From Pinguiococcus pyrenoidosus (taxonomy: Eukaryota; Sar; Pinguiophyceae; Pinguiochrysidales; Pinguiochrysidaceae): a stretch of 64,000 nucleotides of DNA. Where the stretch lies: assembly GCA_019677205.1 (NCBI GenBank), contig JAAMXY010000639.1, forward strand, positions 1 through 64,000. Reading direction: 5' to 3'. A program made the position numbers and the translations under genes. Shown piece by piece: positions 43,461 to 52,504 of the stretch; positions within the stretch are counted from its first letter, which is position 1, and each line of letters opens with the position of its first letter. The notes beneath the pieces were generated by a model that ran no database searches, had not been told where the DNA came from, and saw nothing but the letters and a program-made list of their open reading frames with translations.

Positions 43461-44264
43461 GTGAGAGTACATGTATCGTGTCACCACATCTTCGTTGATG
43501 GTATTGTGATTGCGGCCGCCTTCGACCCGTGCAGCAGTACGCTCGGATGGGAGATCGCCGCCATCACGATTGCGCACGAGGCTCCTCAGGAGATCGGGGA
43601 CTTCAGCACGCTTGTCACCAAGGGCGGCTGCCCGTACTTGCAGGCCCTGACGTTGACCGGCCTGAAAACGTTGAGCGCGCTTCTAGGAGCCGCGGTGTTT
43701 CTCGCTTCCGATCCAACTGACGTGGACACGGGAATGGCGCTCACCTTTGGAGGCGCCGTCTACATCTTCATTGCGGCCGTGGAGCTTCCAGGTGCGCCCT
43801 TGAAGGATGTGACCTCGGCGACGAAGCTTGCCGCGCGCATCGCAGCCTTTGGCATCGGTTGCGTCATCATCGAGCTGATCCTCCTGGATCACGAACACTG
43901 CCACGCCCACGGTGAGACCTTCGTGACCATCGGCGCTGCACGTACCGAGAGAAACCTTTCGAAGCCGCGATCCCTGCTGCAGCTCGCCGGCGAGATCGTT
44001 GGTGTCTGGGGTCTCCTCAACTATTTGCGAAGCTTCGGTGTGACTCTCGCCCTTGCGCTGCAGAGTGCCTTCGTTTTGCTCCGGTACCGAAATGCGATGT
44101 CGAGGCAAGGGGATAATGCTTTGTCCCCTTGGCCGAGGAGGAAGGCCCACGGGGCACGAGGATCTCCAGCTGATGCAGAGGAGGTGCTAGGGGTGGTAGT
44201 GCTAGCAGCATACACAACAATCAATTCAACGCGTTGGTCCTCATGCTCGTTGTCCTCGGGATGA
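43461..44264 (+). CDS. ZIP-family metal transporter, C-terminal half only
   Basis: The frame encodes the core and C-terminal half of a ZIP (SLC39) transporter. The TM4 metal site is CHHIFVDGIVIAAAF and the TM5 site is IAHEAPQEIGDFSTLV, both with all metal-binding His, Asp and Glu in place. Hydrophobic segments follow (LSALLGAAVFLAS, MALTFGGAVYIFIAAVELPG, IAAFGIGCVIIELILL) and an HEHCHAHGE tail. ZIPs move zinc or iron into the cytosol; the HEAPQE form is close to LIV-1/ZIP13-like members. TM1-3 are absent: the 600 bp upstream shows no matching sequence and then a gene on the other strand. So this is either a 5'-truncated copy or a gene whose first exons I cannot see. The residues after about 150 are atypical. 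Confidence 0.65.
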   Translation: MRVHVSCHHIFVDGIVIAAAFDPCSSTLGWEIAAITIAHEAPQEIGDFSTLVTKGGCPYLQALTLTGLKTLSALLGAAVFLASDPTDVDTGMALTFGGAVYIFIAAVELPGAPLKDVTSATKLAARIAAFGIGCVIIELILLDHEHCHAHGETFVTIGAARTERNLSKPRSLLQLAGEIVGVWGLLNYLRSFGVTLALALQSAFVLLRYRNAMSRQGDNALSPWPRRKAHGARGSPADAEEVLGVVVLAAYTTINSTRWSSCSLSSG

Positions 44265-45074
44265 CGTGATCTTGCACCGGGCTGTCTTGTGCGAAAACTC
44301 CAGCCCAAGGTCGGGAGTTTGGGTTCAACCTTTGCTTCCGCTTCCGCTTCCGAGGCCAACATGGAGACTTCCGCTTCTGCTTCCGCTTCCGCTTCCGAGG
44401 CCAGCATGGAGAGGAGTGGGGCATGGAGCGTGGCGAAAGAAGCGTCTGCCAAAACGAAGGCACTCTTCGCGACTCGCGACGCCCAGCGCAGGATCCCGTG
44501 GCCAAACGCACTATGTTTAAGCTCCATGCAAGCGACAGCAAACACATCCTCGAGTTGGCCATGCCTTTGAGGATGCTCCGAGGTCTTTAACGCAATCGCG
44601 CGGTCCACATCAATCAATTCTAGAGAAGAGTATCGCCTCCACGCTACTCTCAAGTGCCGCTACGACGATCTCGCGCTCACGTTGTCGCTCGTGACTTGCC
44701 CACTGCTGGCTCAAAGGACAACGACAAGCAGCTCTGCAGGCCAGCACAAAGAGCGCAGCACTCGGCCTGGGATTCTTGGTACTGCGCATCCAACGGAAGC
44801 GGTGCGGCCTGCTGCGGATGCGCACATGCATGATGTTGACGAAGGACTTGTATGCGTTCTCTCCTTTGAGCCAAAGTGCTCCCGTTGCAGGTTTGCCGGG
44901 ATTGGTTTCCAGGTATATACAGCATGTACTTCATATGTCGACACCGGTACTTCACTATGAAAGAGGTATGTACCTCGCGGAATGGCCCTTCTACTGTAGT
45001 ACGTATCGCATACTACGTCGTCGCTGAACGCGGTAGCGTCACGTCTCTGCGCCACAGCGGCGATACCGACCTGC
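44265..45074. other. Intergenic with duplicated GCTTCC repeat
   Basis: Two blocks of CTTCCGCTTCCGCTTCCGAG-like repeats (about 44330-44403), each followed by GCCAACATGGAG/GCCAGCATGGAG, form a direct duplication of about 60 bp. Open frames on both strands run through it (Ala/Ser- or Ala/Glu-repeats) but are not otherwise supported as genes. Confidence 0.5.
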
Positions 45075-45998
45075 ATGGCTGCTCCCGCTTATGGCGACGC
45101 CGCCTATTGGGCAGAGCGGCACAAGGCGGACGAGAACTTCTTCGATTGGTACTGCCTGTCGTTCGCGAGGCTGTCCGCGATCATCCGAGAACACTTTCCC
45201 GACCCTTCAGAGGCCGTTTTAGAGGCCGGCTGCGGGACTTCGCCGCTCAGTCGCGATCTGGCTCGGCATGGCTACTCCCGTGTCACGGCCATTGACGTGG
45301 CAGCCTCTGCCATTGAGAAGCAAGAGCAGGCGCGGCAAAAGGACGACGAGCTGTGGCCCCGATTCCTGACCGCCGACGCGCGGCAGATGCCCTTCGACGA
45401 CGGAGAGTTTGACGGAATCGTAGACAAGGCCACTCTCGATGCGCTGGACTGCGGGGAAGACTCTGACGCGAGCTTGGCCGCGGCCGAGTACTGCCGCGTG
45501 CTCAAGGAAGGAGGTTTGCTGCTGGTCGTCACGTGCCGAGCGGTCGAGCGACGCTGTGAAGTGTTTGGAGAGGACGGTCCCCTCAAGCTTGTGGAAGTCT
45601 GCGAGCTCCTCAAGGCTCCTGGAGACTCCGCGCCGGATCGGCAGCATGTGCTGGTCTTCAGGAAGATGAGGGGGGAGAAGGAAGCGCCAGTTTTGTACAC
45701 GAGCTTGGATGTGCGCGGACAGTACCACAGCGGCGATAGTCCGAAGGAGAAAGCAAGGAAAGAAGCGACGCAGGTGAAAGATTGCGGTGGAAAGGAAGAG
45801 GAGCAGGAAGAACCTGCTAGCCGGGCGGCGCTGGACGAGGAAGAGGTCGGGCTTTCAGAGGGTGCTCTCCTGGCTTTGCAAAGCGTGCTCGATCAAGGTC
45901 ACGGGCGAGCGTACGACCCCCACGAGCTCGCCATGCTGGTCGGAAGAGGCGTCCGAGTGGTCGGTGATGACAGTGACGACTCGAGCGACGAAGATTAA
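45075..45998 (+). CDS. Class I SAM-dependent methyltransferase, METTL13/EEF1AKMT4-like
   Basis: A single exon of 307 codons starting at ATG 45075. The start YWAERHKADENFFDWY followed by VLEAGCGTSPLSRDLARHG (SAM-binding motif I) and VTAIDVAASAIEK matches the family that includes METTL13, EEF1AKMT4 and plant relatives; FDDGEFDGIVDKATLDAL is characteristic of it. Known members methylate lysines or the N terminus of eEF1A. The last 90 residues are a charged, acidic extension ending in SDDSSDED without similarity. Likely cytosolic. The specific substrate is an inference from family membership. Confidence 0.88.
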   Translation: MAAPAYGDAAYWAERHKADENFFDWYCLSFARLSAIIREHFPDPSEAVLEAGCGTSPLSRDLARHGYSRVTAIDVAASAIEKQEQARQKDDELWPRFLTADARQMPFDDGEFDGIVDKATLDALDCGEDSDASLAAAEYCRVLKEGGLLLVVTCRAVERRCEVFGEDGPLKLVEVCELLKAPGDSAPDRQHVLVFRKMRGEKEAPVLYTSLDVRGQYHSGDSPKEKARKEATQVKDCGGKEEEQEEPASRAALDEEEVGLSEGALLALQSVLDQGHGRAYDPHELAMLVGRGVRVVGDDSDDSSDED

Positions 45999-46059
45999 GG
46001 AGGAGCAGAGAAGATAGCCGTCGAAACCCCACGCGGCTGGCCACGATTTGTGTCGCTGC

Positions 46060-46440
46060 GGAATAGAACGGAAGACCCAGGGAGAAAAGCAAGCAACCCA
46101 GGGAGAGAAGCAAGCAACCCAGGGAGCAAGCAAGCAAGCAAGCAAGCCAACAACCCAGCCATCCACTGAGAAGGACAGGCTCTGTCGCTCGCTGTTTTTC
46201 GTGCGCCGTGGCCGTGGAGCGAAGAGGTCACGAAGAGAATTCGAAGAGAATTCGAAGAGCATTCGAAGAGGATGCGAAGAGGATTTGNNNNNNNNNNNNN
46301 NNNNNNNNNNNNNNNNNNNNNNNNNNNNNNNNNNNNNNNNNNNNNNNNNNNNCCGCCGCAAGCAACGCTGTCTCCGCCGCAAGCAACGCTGCCTCCGCCG
46401 CAAGCAACGCTGTCTCCGCCGCGAGCAATGCACATGAACA
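46060..46440 (+). repeat. Cluster of three short tandem repeats around a 65-base assembly gap
   Basis: From left to right: copies of AAGCAAGCAACCCAGGGAG (about 46080-46150); about five units of GAAGAGAATTC/GATGC (46231-46285); 65 N at 46288-46352; then about four units of a 21-mer CCGCCGCAAGCAACGCTGTCT (46353-46430). The gap clearly sits inside repeated DNA, so its true length is unknown. Confidence 0.9.
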
Positions 46441-46552
46441 ATTCACGGGGAGAGACGTTCATGAGCCAATCAGGAGGCGTTGATTCCATGCTGACGCCCA
46501 TTTTTCTGGGTAATAGCGATTTTTGAAACTCTTCCACCAATGTCTTCGCTCG

Positions 46553-46566
46553 GTCTCAGCCAATGG
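46553..46566 (+). promoter_or_regulatory. CCAAT-containing 14-mer upstream of the myosin gene
   Basis: GTCTCAGCCAATGG, identical to the element at 20452-20465 before GME, lies 107 bp from the myosin ATG. A second CCAAT (AGCCAATCAGG) lies at about 46465. Confidence 0.5.
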
Positions 46567-46672
46567 CATCGCTTGAGTGAAGTGGACGACTAGTTTTCGC
46601 GACAGCGCATAACGGCCCCTCTCGCGTGTTGAAGAGCTCGCTTCTTCGGCGCTCCGCCTTCACGACGCCAAG

Positions 46673-49600
46673 ATGGAGGCTCCAGGCATGGGTGGAGGCG
46701 CCAAGGCGTCGAGGCGCCAGTCATGCATGATTCCCTTGCAGCTGCTGCTGCCGAGCCGCCCCAAGAAGCCGGTCAATCGGCGGCTGAGCACGGTGGAACT
46801 GGCGGCAGCGCACCGGACCCTCGTCCACGAGGCCGTGCGGGATGATGACGACACGCACGACCTCTCGAGGATGCCGGTGCTGAGCGAGGACACCATCACC
46901 AACATCCTGGACACCAGGTACCACCAGCAGCTGATCTACACGCGCCTGGGAGCCAAGCTGCTGCTGGCGATCAATCCGTTTCAGCCGCTGCCGCAGCTGT
47001 ACTCCAGCGACCAGATCCAGCGCTATGCCGAGAAGGCCAGAGGGGGCATCCCACACATCTTCGAGACGGCCGCGCAGGCCTACAAGGAGATGGCGGTGGC
47101 CATCCGAGGCACGGCGGTGGCGTTCGCGACCCAGGAAGCGCATATCAAGCAGCTGCGCTGGAACACGCGGGCGGACGGCGCGGACCACACCATACTTGTC
47201 AGCGGCGAGAGCGGCGCGGGGAAGACCGAGAACGCCAAGAAGGTGATACAGTTCCTCACTCAGACGTCGTGCACCGAGCACGAGAACGACCACTTTGCCG
47301 ACAAGATCCTTGGATGCAATCCGCTGCTGGAGGCGTTTGGGAACGCCCAGACCGCGAAGAACAAGAACTCGTCCAGGTTTGGCAAGTACATTGAGCTGCT
47401 CTTCTCCGACTGCGCCAAGCTGATCGGAGTCTCCATCAAGACATGTACGCCGCTGCTTTTGCTTTCCAAGCTGCTCCTGCTTTCCAAGCTGCTTTTGCTT
47501 TCCAAGCTGCTCCTGCTTTCCAAGCTGCTCCTGCTTTCCAAGCTGCTCTTGCTCTCCAAGCTGCTCTGTTCCTCACGCGCAGCACTAACGTCGCTGGGCT
47601 TCGTCGTGACTTTGCAGACTTGCTGGAGAAGAGCCGAGTGGTCGCGCAGCTGAAGAGCGAAACAAACTTTCACATCTTGGAGTGGCTCCGCACGCCGGCC
47701 CTGCCAGACGTCCTCAAGCGTGCGGGCATCAACAAGGACCTTCGCTTGTCTGCGCGCCAGGTCGAGAGCACGGCCTACCTCTTGCCCGACCAGTCAGCCG
47801 GGAGGGGGAAGAGCTGCACCGACGACCTGGAGCGGATTCTGCAGTCGATGGTGAAGCTCGAGCTGTCGAACGACGAGATTGCCAACGTGCTGTCCTGCGT
47901 CGCCGCCATTCTTCACCTCGGCTGCGTCGATTTTGTTGCCGAGCAGGGCGGCGAGTACGCCGCAGTTTTGGAGGGCGCGTCCTCGGAGATGGCGCCGTTG
48001 GACGCATTTTGTGAGCTGATGGAGGCCGATGAGGCGGACCTGAAGACGATTTTGACCTGCAAGACCATCAAGGTGGCGGGAGAGGCCATCACCGCCAAGC
48101 TGACGACGCAGCAGGCGTACTCCGCGCGAGACGCCTTCGCACGAAGCATCCATGGCGTGCTGTTCGAGTGGATTCTCAGCAAGGTCAACGCTGCCGTCGG
48201 CGCATGCCAGGCCCCGTTAGCCTACGGCCGCATCGGCATCCTTGACATCTTCGGCTTCGAAGACGTGGAGACCAACAGCCTGGAGCAGATTCTCATCAAC
48301 TACGCCAACGAAGCTCTTCAGAGCTACTTCAACGAAACCATGTTCCAGGAGGAGAAGGCCCTGTACGTCGAAGAGGGCTTGGACATCGAGATCGAGTACG
48401 TCAGCAACCTCGACTGCCTGGCGCTCATCGAGGGCCCCGGCGGCATCTTCACGACGCTGCACGACCAGTGCAAACTCGGCAACAGAGGAAGCGACTCGAA
48501 CTTCTTCTCACGGCTGACAGAGAGTCGGCGCAGCCTCGATGCCGATAGTGAGAATGCGCCCTTCTCGCTGGGCCGCTTCAGCGAGGCGAGGCAGACCTTC
48601 AAGGTGGTGCACTACGCCGGTACCGTGGAGTACGACACGGCAGGCTTTGTTGTCAAGAACAGGGACGAAGTGCCCGACGAGCTTGCGGACTTCTTCTGCA
48701 CCAAGACAACCACGTTCCTCTCCGACGCGTACAGGATACACGAAGAGACAGTCGGTGCCGGCGACGCGTCAACAGGTGGAAAGCTCAACGAAATTAAGGA
48801 GCCGGCAAATGCATCGGGCGGCGGAAAACCGCGACGACGGCGCTCTTCGGCGGTTCGTCGGGATCGGTTCAAGGGCGCTCCGGGCGGCGGCTCGAAGACG
48901 AAGTCAACAACCCTCTGCATCCAGTTCCGCAACAACCTCCGGGAGCTCGTCTCTCGACTGAGGCAGACGATCCCACACTTTGTCAGGTGAGTACACTTGC
49001 TGTGGGAAGAGTTACACGTGGAGCGCCTGATGGATTTTGCCCACCTCTGTAGATGCGTGAAGCCGAACGATGCCAACGTTGCAGGCATGTACGAGGCATC
49101 TCGTGTCTCGTTCCAGTTGCGATGCGCCGGGGTCTTCCACGCCATCGAGACGGCACGAGTGAACTTCCCGATCCGGCTCACCTACCCCGCCTTCCTGCGG
49201 CGCTTCCGCCTCATCCTAAGAGAAGCGTCAGCTGCGCATGGCAACGTCGATGAAGAGTCGGTGACGCAGGAGGTGCTGGAAAGAGCGATTCACAGCATCG
49301 CGAAGCCGGAGCACGAAGAGCAGATCAAAATCGGGAAGACGCTGGTGTTCATGAAGTCCGAGGCATACGAGTATTTCGAACGCGAACTGGAGCATCTGCT
49401 CGACATGAATGCCCGACGAATTCAGAACTGGTATCGCTCCCACTGCCTACGCCGCCATATGGAGCGACTGAAACGCTTCTCAATCGCCCTGCAGCGCATT
49501 GCCAGGGGATTCCTCGCAAGGCGAAGGCTGAAAAAAGTTCGGTCGGTCGCCATTCTGTGTCAAAAGCTCGTTCGAGGCTACTTCGCGCGGAAGAGTACGG

Positions 49601-50643
49601 CGCAGCTTCGCACGGAGCGTGCTGCCGCCGTCGCGATTCAGAGGCTTGCCCGCGGCCGCCTCGGCCGAAAGGCTGCCGCCCTGCTTGAGCTGTCCAGGGC
49701 GAACGACGCTCAGCACGTCCCCAAGACCTCGGGAGGTGCCGAGACCGTTGGAAGGGCAAAGACACCGCCGGCCAAAGAAGCTCAAGCGACCCGGACGGCG
49801 CGCGAAACCAAGTCCTCAGCCAGGGCACCAGAGAACACGCCCGGCGATGTGAGCACCAGGCGCGGGGTAGCGTCGCGCGACGCCGACTCCGAGGAAGTAG
49901 AAAGGCCACGGCTGACTCCGCCGCGTCCGGATACTCAAGGCGTCTCGAGGCACGACGGCACGGCGTCCAAGCTCTTTGGCAAGATCAGTCGGAACGGCTC
50001 GACCAGCAACCATGTTCCCTTCCGGTCGAGGAGGTCGCTTCCCGAGCTTTGTGAGCCGCACGCAACCAAGGTCCAGCTGTCGCTGTGTCACCCCGACATT
50101 GGCATCCGGATGACCACCGCAGCCGGTCGAACGTCCGCCAAGGTCCTCTCCGCGCCGGGCTACTCGCGCACCTGCTTTCGGAATGGCGACATCGTCGTCT
50201 CCGTCAACGATGAGAATTTCGCGCACACAGCTGACGTCCTCGCGTGCAAGAAGTTCATCAAGAAGCACTTTGAGATCAAGTTCACCATGCTGCGCTTGAA
50301 CATCTCGGAGGAAGCCAGGCCGGAGGTCGGGCCCTTCTGGACGGACTCGGTTGACGCTCTGTGCGATGGTGAAGACTGCAACGAGGAGGAAGAAGACGGC
50401 TTGTCCTTGCGAATGACCCATCGGATGCCATACCTGGGCTGCCGTCTGGGGGTCGTGAGCGGCCGGCTCGCAGTCTTCGCGGTCGCGCCGGGTAGCTACG
50501 CCTACAAGGCTGGGCTCCGCGAAGACGACATCTTCATGAGAATCAACAACAAGGACGTATCGTCTTTGACAGCGAAGGAGACCAAGCAGATTCTCAAGCA
50601 AGCCCTGTCCGTGAGCGTCGAGATCAAGAGAACGCGGTGGTAG
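46673..50643 (+). CDS. Unconventional myosin with IQ motifs and two C-terminal PDZ domains
   Basis: Three exons (46673-47444, 47618-48986, 49053-50643), 1243 residues. The motor domain is complete. P-loop GESGAGKT (about 178), switch I NKNSSRFGKY (about 230), YLLEKSRVV, switch II DIFGFE (about 466), the relay LINYANEALQSYFN, and HFVRCVKPND across the second intron are all present. A basic insert at about 660-690 is the variable actin loop 2. Four IQ-like motifs follow (about 830-920; IALQRIARGFLARRRL, AVAIQRLARGRLGR). After a Ser/Thr/Pro-rich linker come two PDZ domains at about 1050-1135 and 1164-1243; the second shows APGSYAYKAGLREDDIFMRINNKDV (first 20 residues are diagnostic). No long coiled coil, so probably single-headed. 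No standard animal or plant class has this tail. Confidence 0.93.
47452..47572 (+). repeat. 18-bp tandem repeat filling myosin intron 1
   Basis: About six to seven units of TGCTTTCCAAGCTGCTCC in the 173-bp intron 47445-47617. The unit has no in-frame stop, so the intron reads through as an artificial Leu/Ser/Lys repeat. The motor alignment (KT-YLLEK) shows it must be removed. Confidence 0.9.
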
Positions 50644-50807
50644 CTGGCGTTGGCGGATCAAGCCCACCCTCGGGCTCTTCGACTCATACTGGGAACCCGA
50701 GAGAGCCTGTGACTGAACTTGAAAGAAGGACAGCGCGTTGCGTGCAATTGGAGTGGCAACGGTGGGCGCAAAAAAGCATGCGTAACAAAGAGACATGACA
50801 TACAATT

Positions 50808-50955
50808 CAACGGCATTTCTTCAGCGGCATTTCTTCATCAGCATTTCTTCATCATCACTTCTTCATCATCACTTTTTCAGTAGCACTTCTTCATCATCAC
50901 TTCTTCAGTAGCACTTCTATCATCATCACTTCTTCAGTAGCACTTCTTCCGCAAC
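50808..50955 (+). repeat. TTCTTCA-rich minisatellite between myosin and CS-domain gene
   Basis: Alternating units CATTTCTTCATCA, CACTTCTTCATCAT and CACTTCTTCAGTAG, about ten in all. The rest of the 625-bp intergenic region (50644-51268) shows no gene. Confidence 0.88.
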
Positions 50956-51268
50956 CATTCTCTCTACAACCTTTCCTCAACACTTCCTTGGTGAATCTTG
51001 TCCATATTCTACGAAACTAGCACGGCTTTGTGGATGCGCCTTGCACACCTCCTCCGACGTGCTGGTGTCAGTGTGTCTATTTGCTCCACTGCTGACGAGC
51101 CGGGACCGGAGTCAGCAAAGTAGCCCTGCCGTTTGTGCATACGGCTGAAGCCGTAGACAGAGCGAGGGCGCGGGATCCTGAGAGTTCTCGACTGCAGACG
51201 GAAACGCGCTCTGGGAACCCACGCCATCCAGATTCTGTGGTGCGCGGTGCTCCTCCTCTCTGCCACTC

Positions 51269-51997
51269 TCACTTCGGCTTCTTCAAGCCGACGGCGTCAT
51301 CGCCAAACTCTCGGCGAATCTTGTCCAGCAGGAGCTTCTCGTTGGGACTGAGCCGCCGCTCGCCGCCGGCAGTTTGGCCGCCATCTTCTGCATCGATTTC
51401 CTCGAAGATCTCCTCGTTATCGGGCAAGTCCTCCCCTTCATCCTTGACCAGTCCCTGGCTCTTCATCGTCTCGAGAATCTGCTCCGTCACGTTGCCGAAG
51501 GCGTTGCGGTCGACCAGCGACTCGTTGTACCCGCCGAGGCTCTCAACATACTCGTCCAGGTCGAATTCCTTGTCCGCTTGGTACGCTCTCACGATCTCCG
51601 GATCGTCCTCGTCCTCCTTGAAGACATAGCCCCATTGGAAGTCGTGCTCGAACACCGGCGGGCGCTTCTGCAGCTGCAGCACCAAGATGTTGCCGTCCAG
51701 GGTCCAGAAGCTCTCGCCAATGGCGATCTTCTCGCGGAAAGTGCCGCGAAGCAGCTCCTGTCCTGCGGGAGCCTCGACTTCTAGCGCCGAACTATTGAGG
51801 CGCACTTGGAGCTGCGCGGCGGACAGGCCCTCTGGAATGGGAACGAGCACCTCCAGGTCGTCCTCGGCCTCGGTCCAGGAGTACTTCGGCCCTTTCCCTC
51901 TGCCGAACGCCATCATCGTCGGGGCGCAGCGCCGCGAAGTCCGGAAGGCCACCACTGCGAGCGCCAGAGAGGCTATGAGCATGAAAGTGACACGCAT
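51269..51997 (-). CDS. CS (p23/NudC-like) domain protein with complex-plastid leader
   Basis: A single exon of 242 codons from ATG 51997. The leader MRVTFMLIASLALAVVA is a signal peptide with Phe directly at the cut, followed by RTSRRCAPTMM, a good match to the ASAF-type bipartite signal of red secondary plastids. The body (about residues 35-130) has a CS-domain pattern: YSWTEAEDDLEVLVPIPEG at the start, AAQLQVRLNSSALEV in the middle, and SFWTLDGNILVLQLQK at the end, with the W-T-L-D-G seen in NudC-type domains. The rest is acidic and ends in a charged helix. CS domains bind HSP90 or clients, so a plastid co-chaperone role is inferred. Confidence 0.82.
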   Translation of the reverse strand: MRVTFMLIASLALAVVAFRTSRRCAPTMMAFGRGKGPKYSWTEAEDDLEVLVPIPEGLSAAQLQVRLNSSALEVEAPAGQELLRGTFREKIAIGESFWTLDGNILVLQLQKRPPVFEHDFQWGYVFKEDEDDPEIVRAYQADKEFDLDEYVESLGGYNESLVDRNAFGNVTEQILETMKSQGLVKDEGEDLPDNEEIFEEIDAEDGGQTAGGERRLSPNEKLLLDKIRREFGDDAVGLKKPK

Positions 51998-52504
51998 CTT
52001 GCAATGCAAAGTGGTTCGCGAAGATTTTAGCGACGCCTCCTGAAAGTCCATCTGTCACGCGGAGTTGCTGCGGAGTCGCTCTCTCGTTTCTCCTCCCATA
52101 GGTTTCGGACGAGGCTGCTCTGGATTCTGCATGGCATGCTTCAAGCAAGATATGATGATGAATGATGCTCTTGATCTCGATGATGATGTTCTTGATCTCG
52201 ATGATGATCTGTGGGGACGGGTGTGGGGCTTTGTGAACCGAGGCGAGGCTGACATGACATGAAACTATGGTGTTGATAGTTGAATCGCATGCAGCATGGC
52301 GGCCGACCGAAGTTACTTGAGGAGCCTGAAGATCGTGCTGATACGATGTCTACGCTTCACGATCCGCTCTCTGCTCAGACCGCGGAACTGCGCCCTCTCT
52401 CCCGTGCGTCTTCGACTTCGCTCCAGCAAGGGTGGCTCGTCGGACCGCTGCCATTCTGGTCGCCGTACTGCGGTACTTACAACGGGCGGAGACTCGCGCA
52501 CATC
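51998..52504. other. Intergenic with a GATCTCGATGATGAT duplication
   Basis: A direct repeat of CTTGATCTCGATGATGATGTT occurs at about 52170-52208, and GATGATGATGAATGATG just before. No supported coding sequence. Confidence 0.5.

Noticed and set aside
44021-44653. Minus-strand frame with Ala/Glu repeats (210 codons)
   Set aside because: It is the mirror of a GCTTCC repeat and of the ZIP coding region. No similarity and no splice support.
46048-46437. Open frames across the N block on both strands
   Set aside because: They consist of tandem repeats and undetermined bases only.
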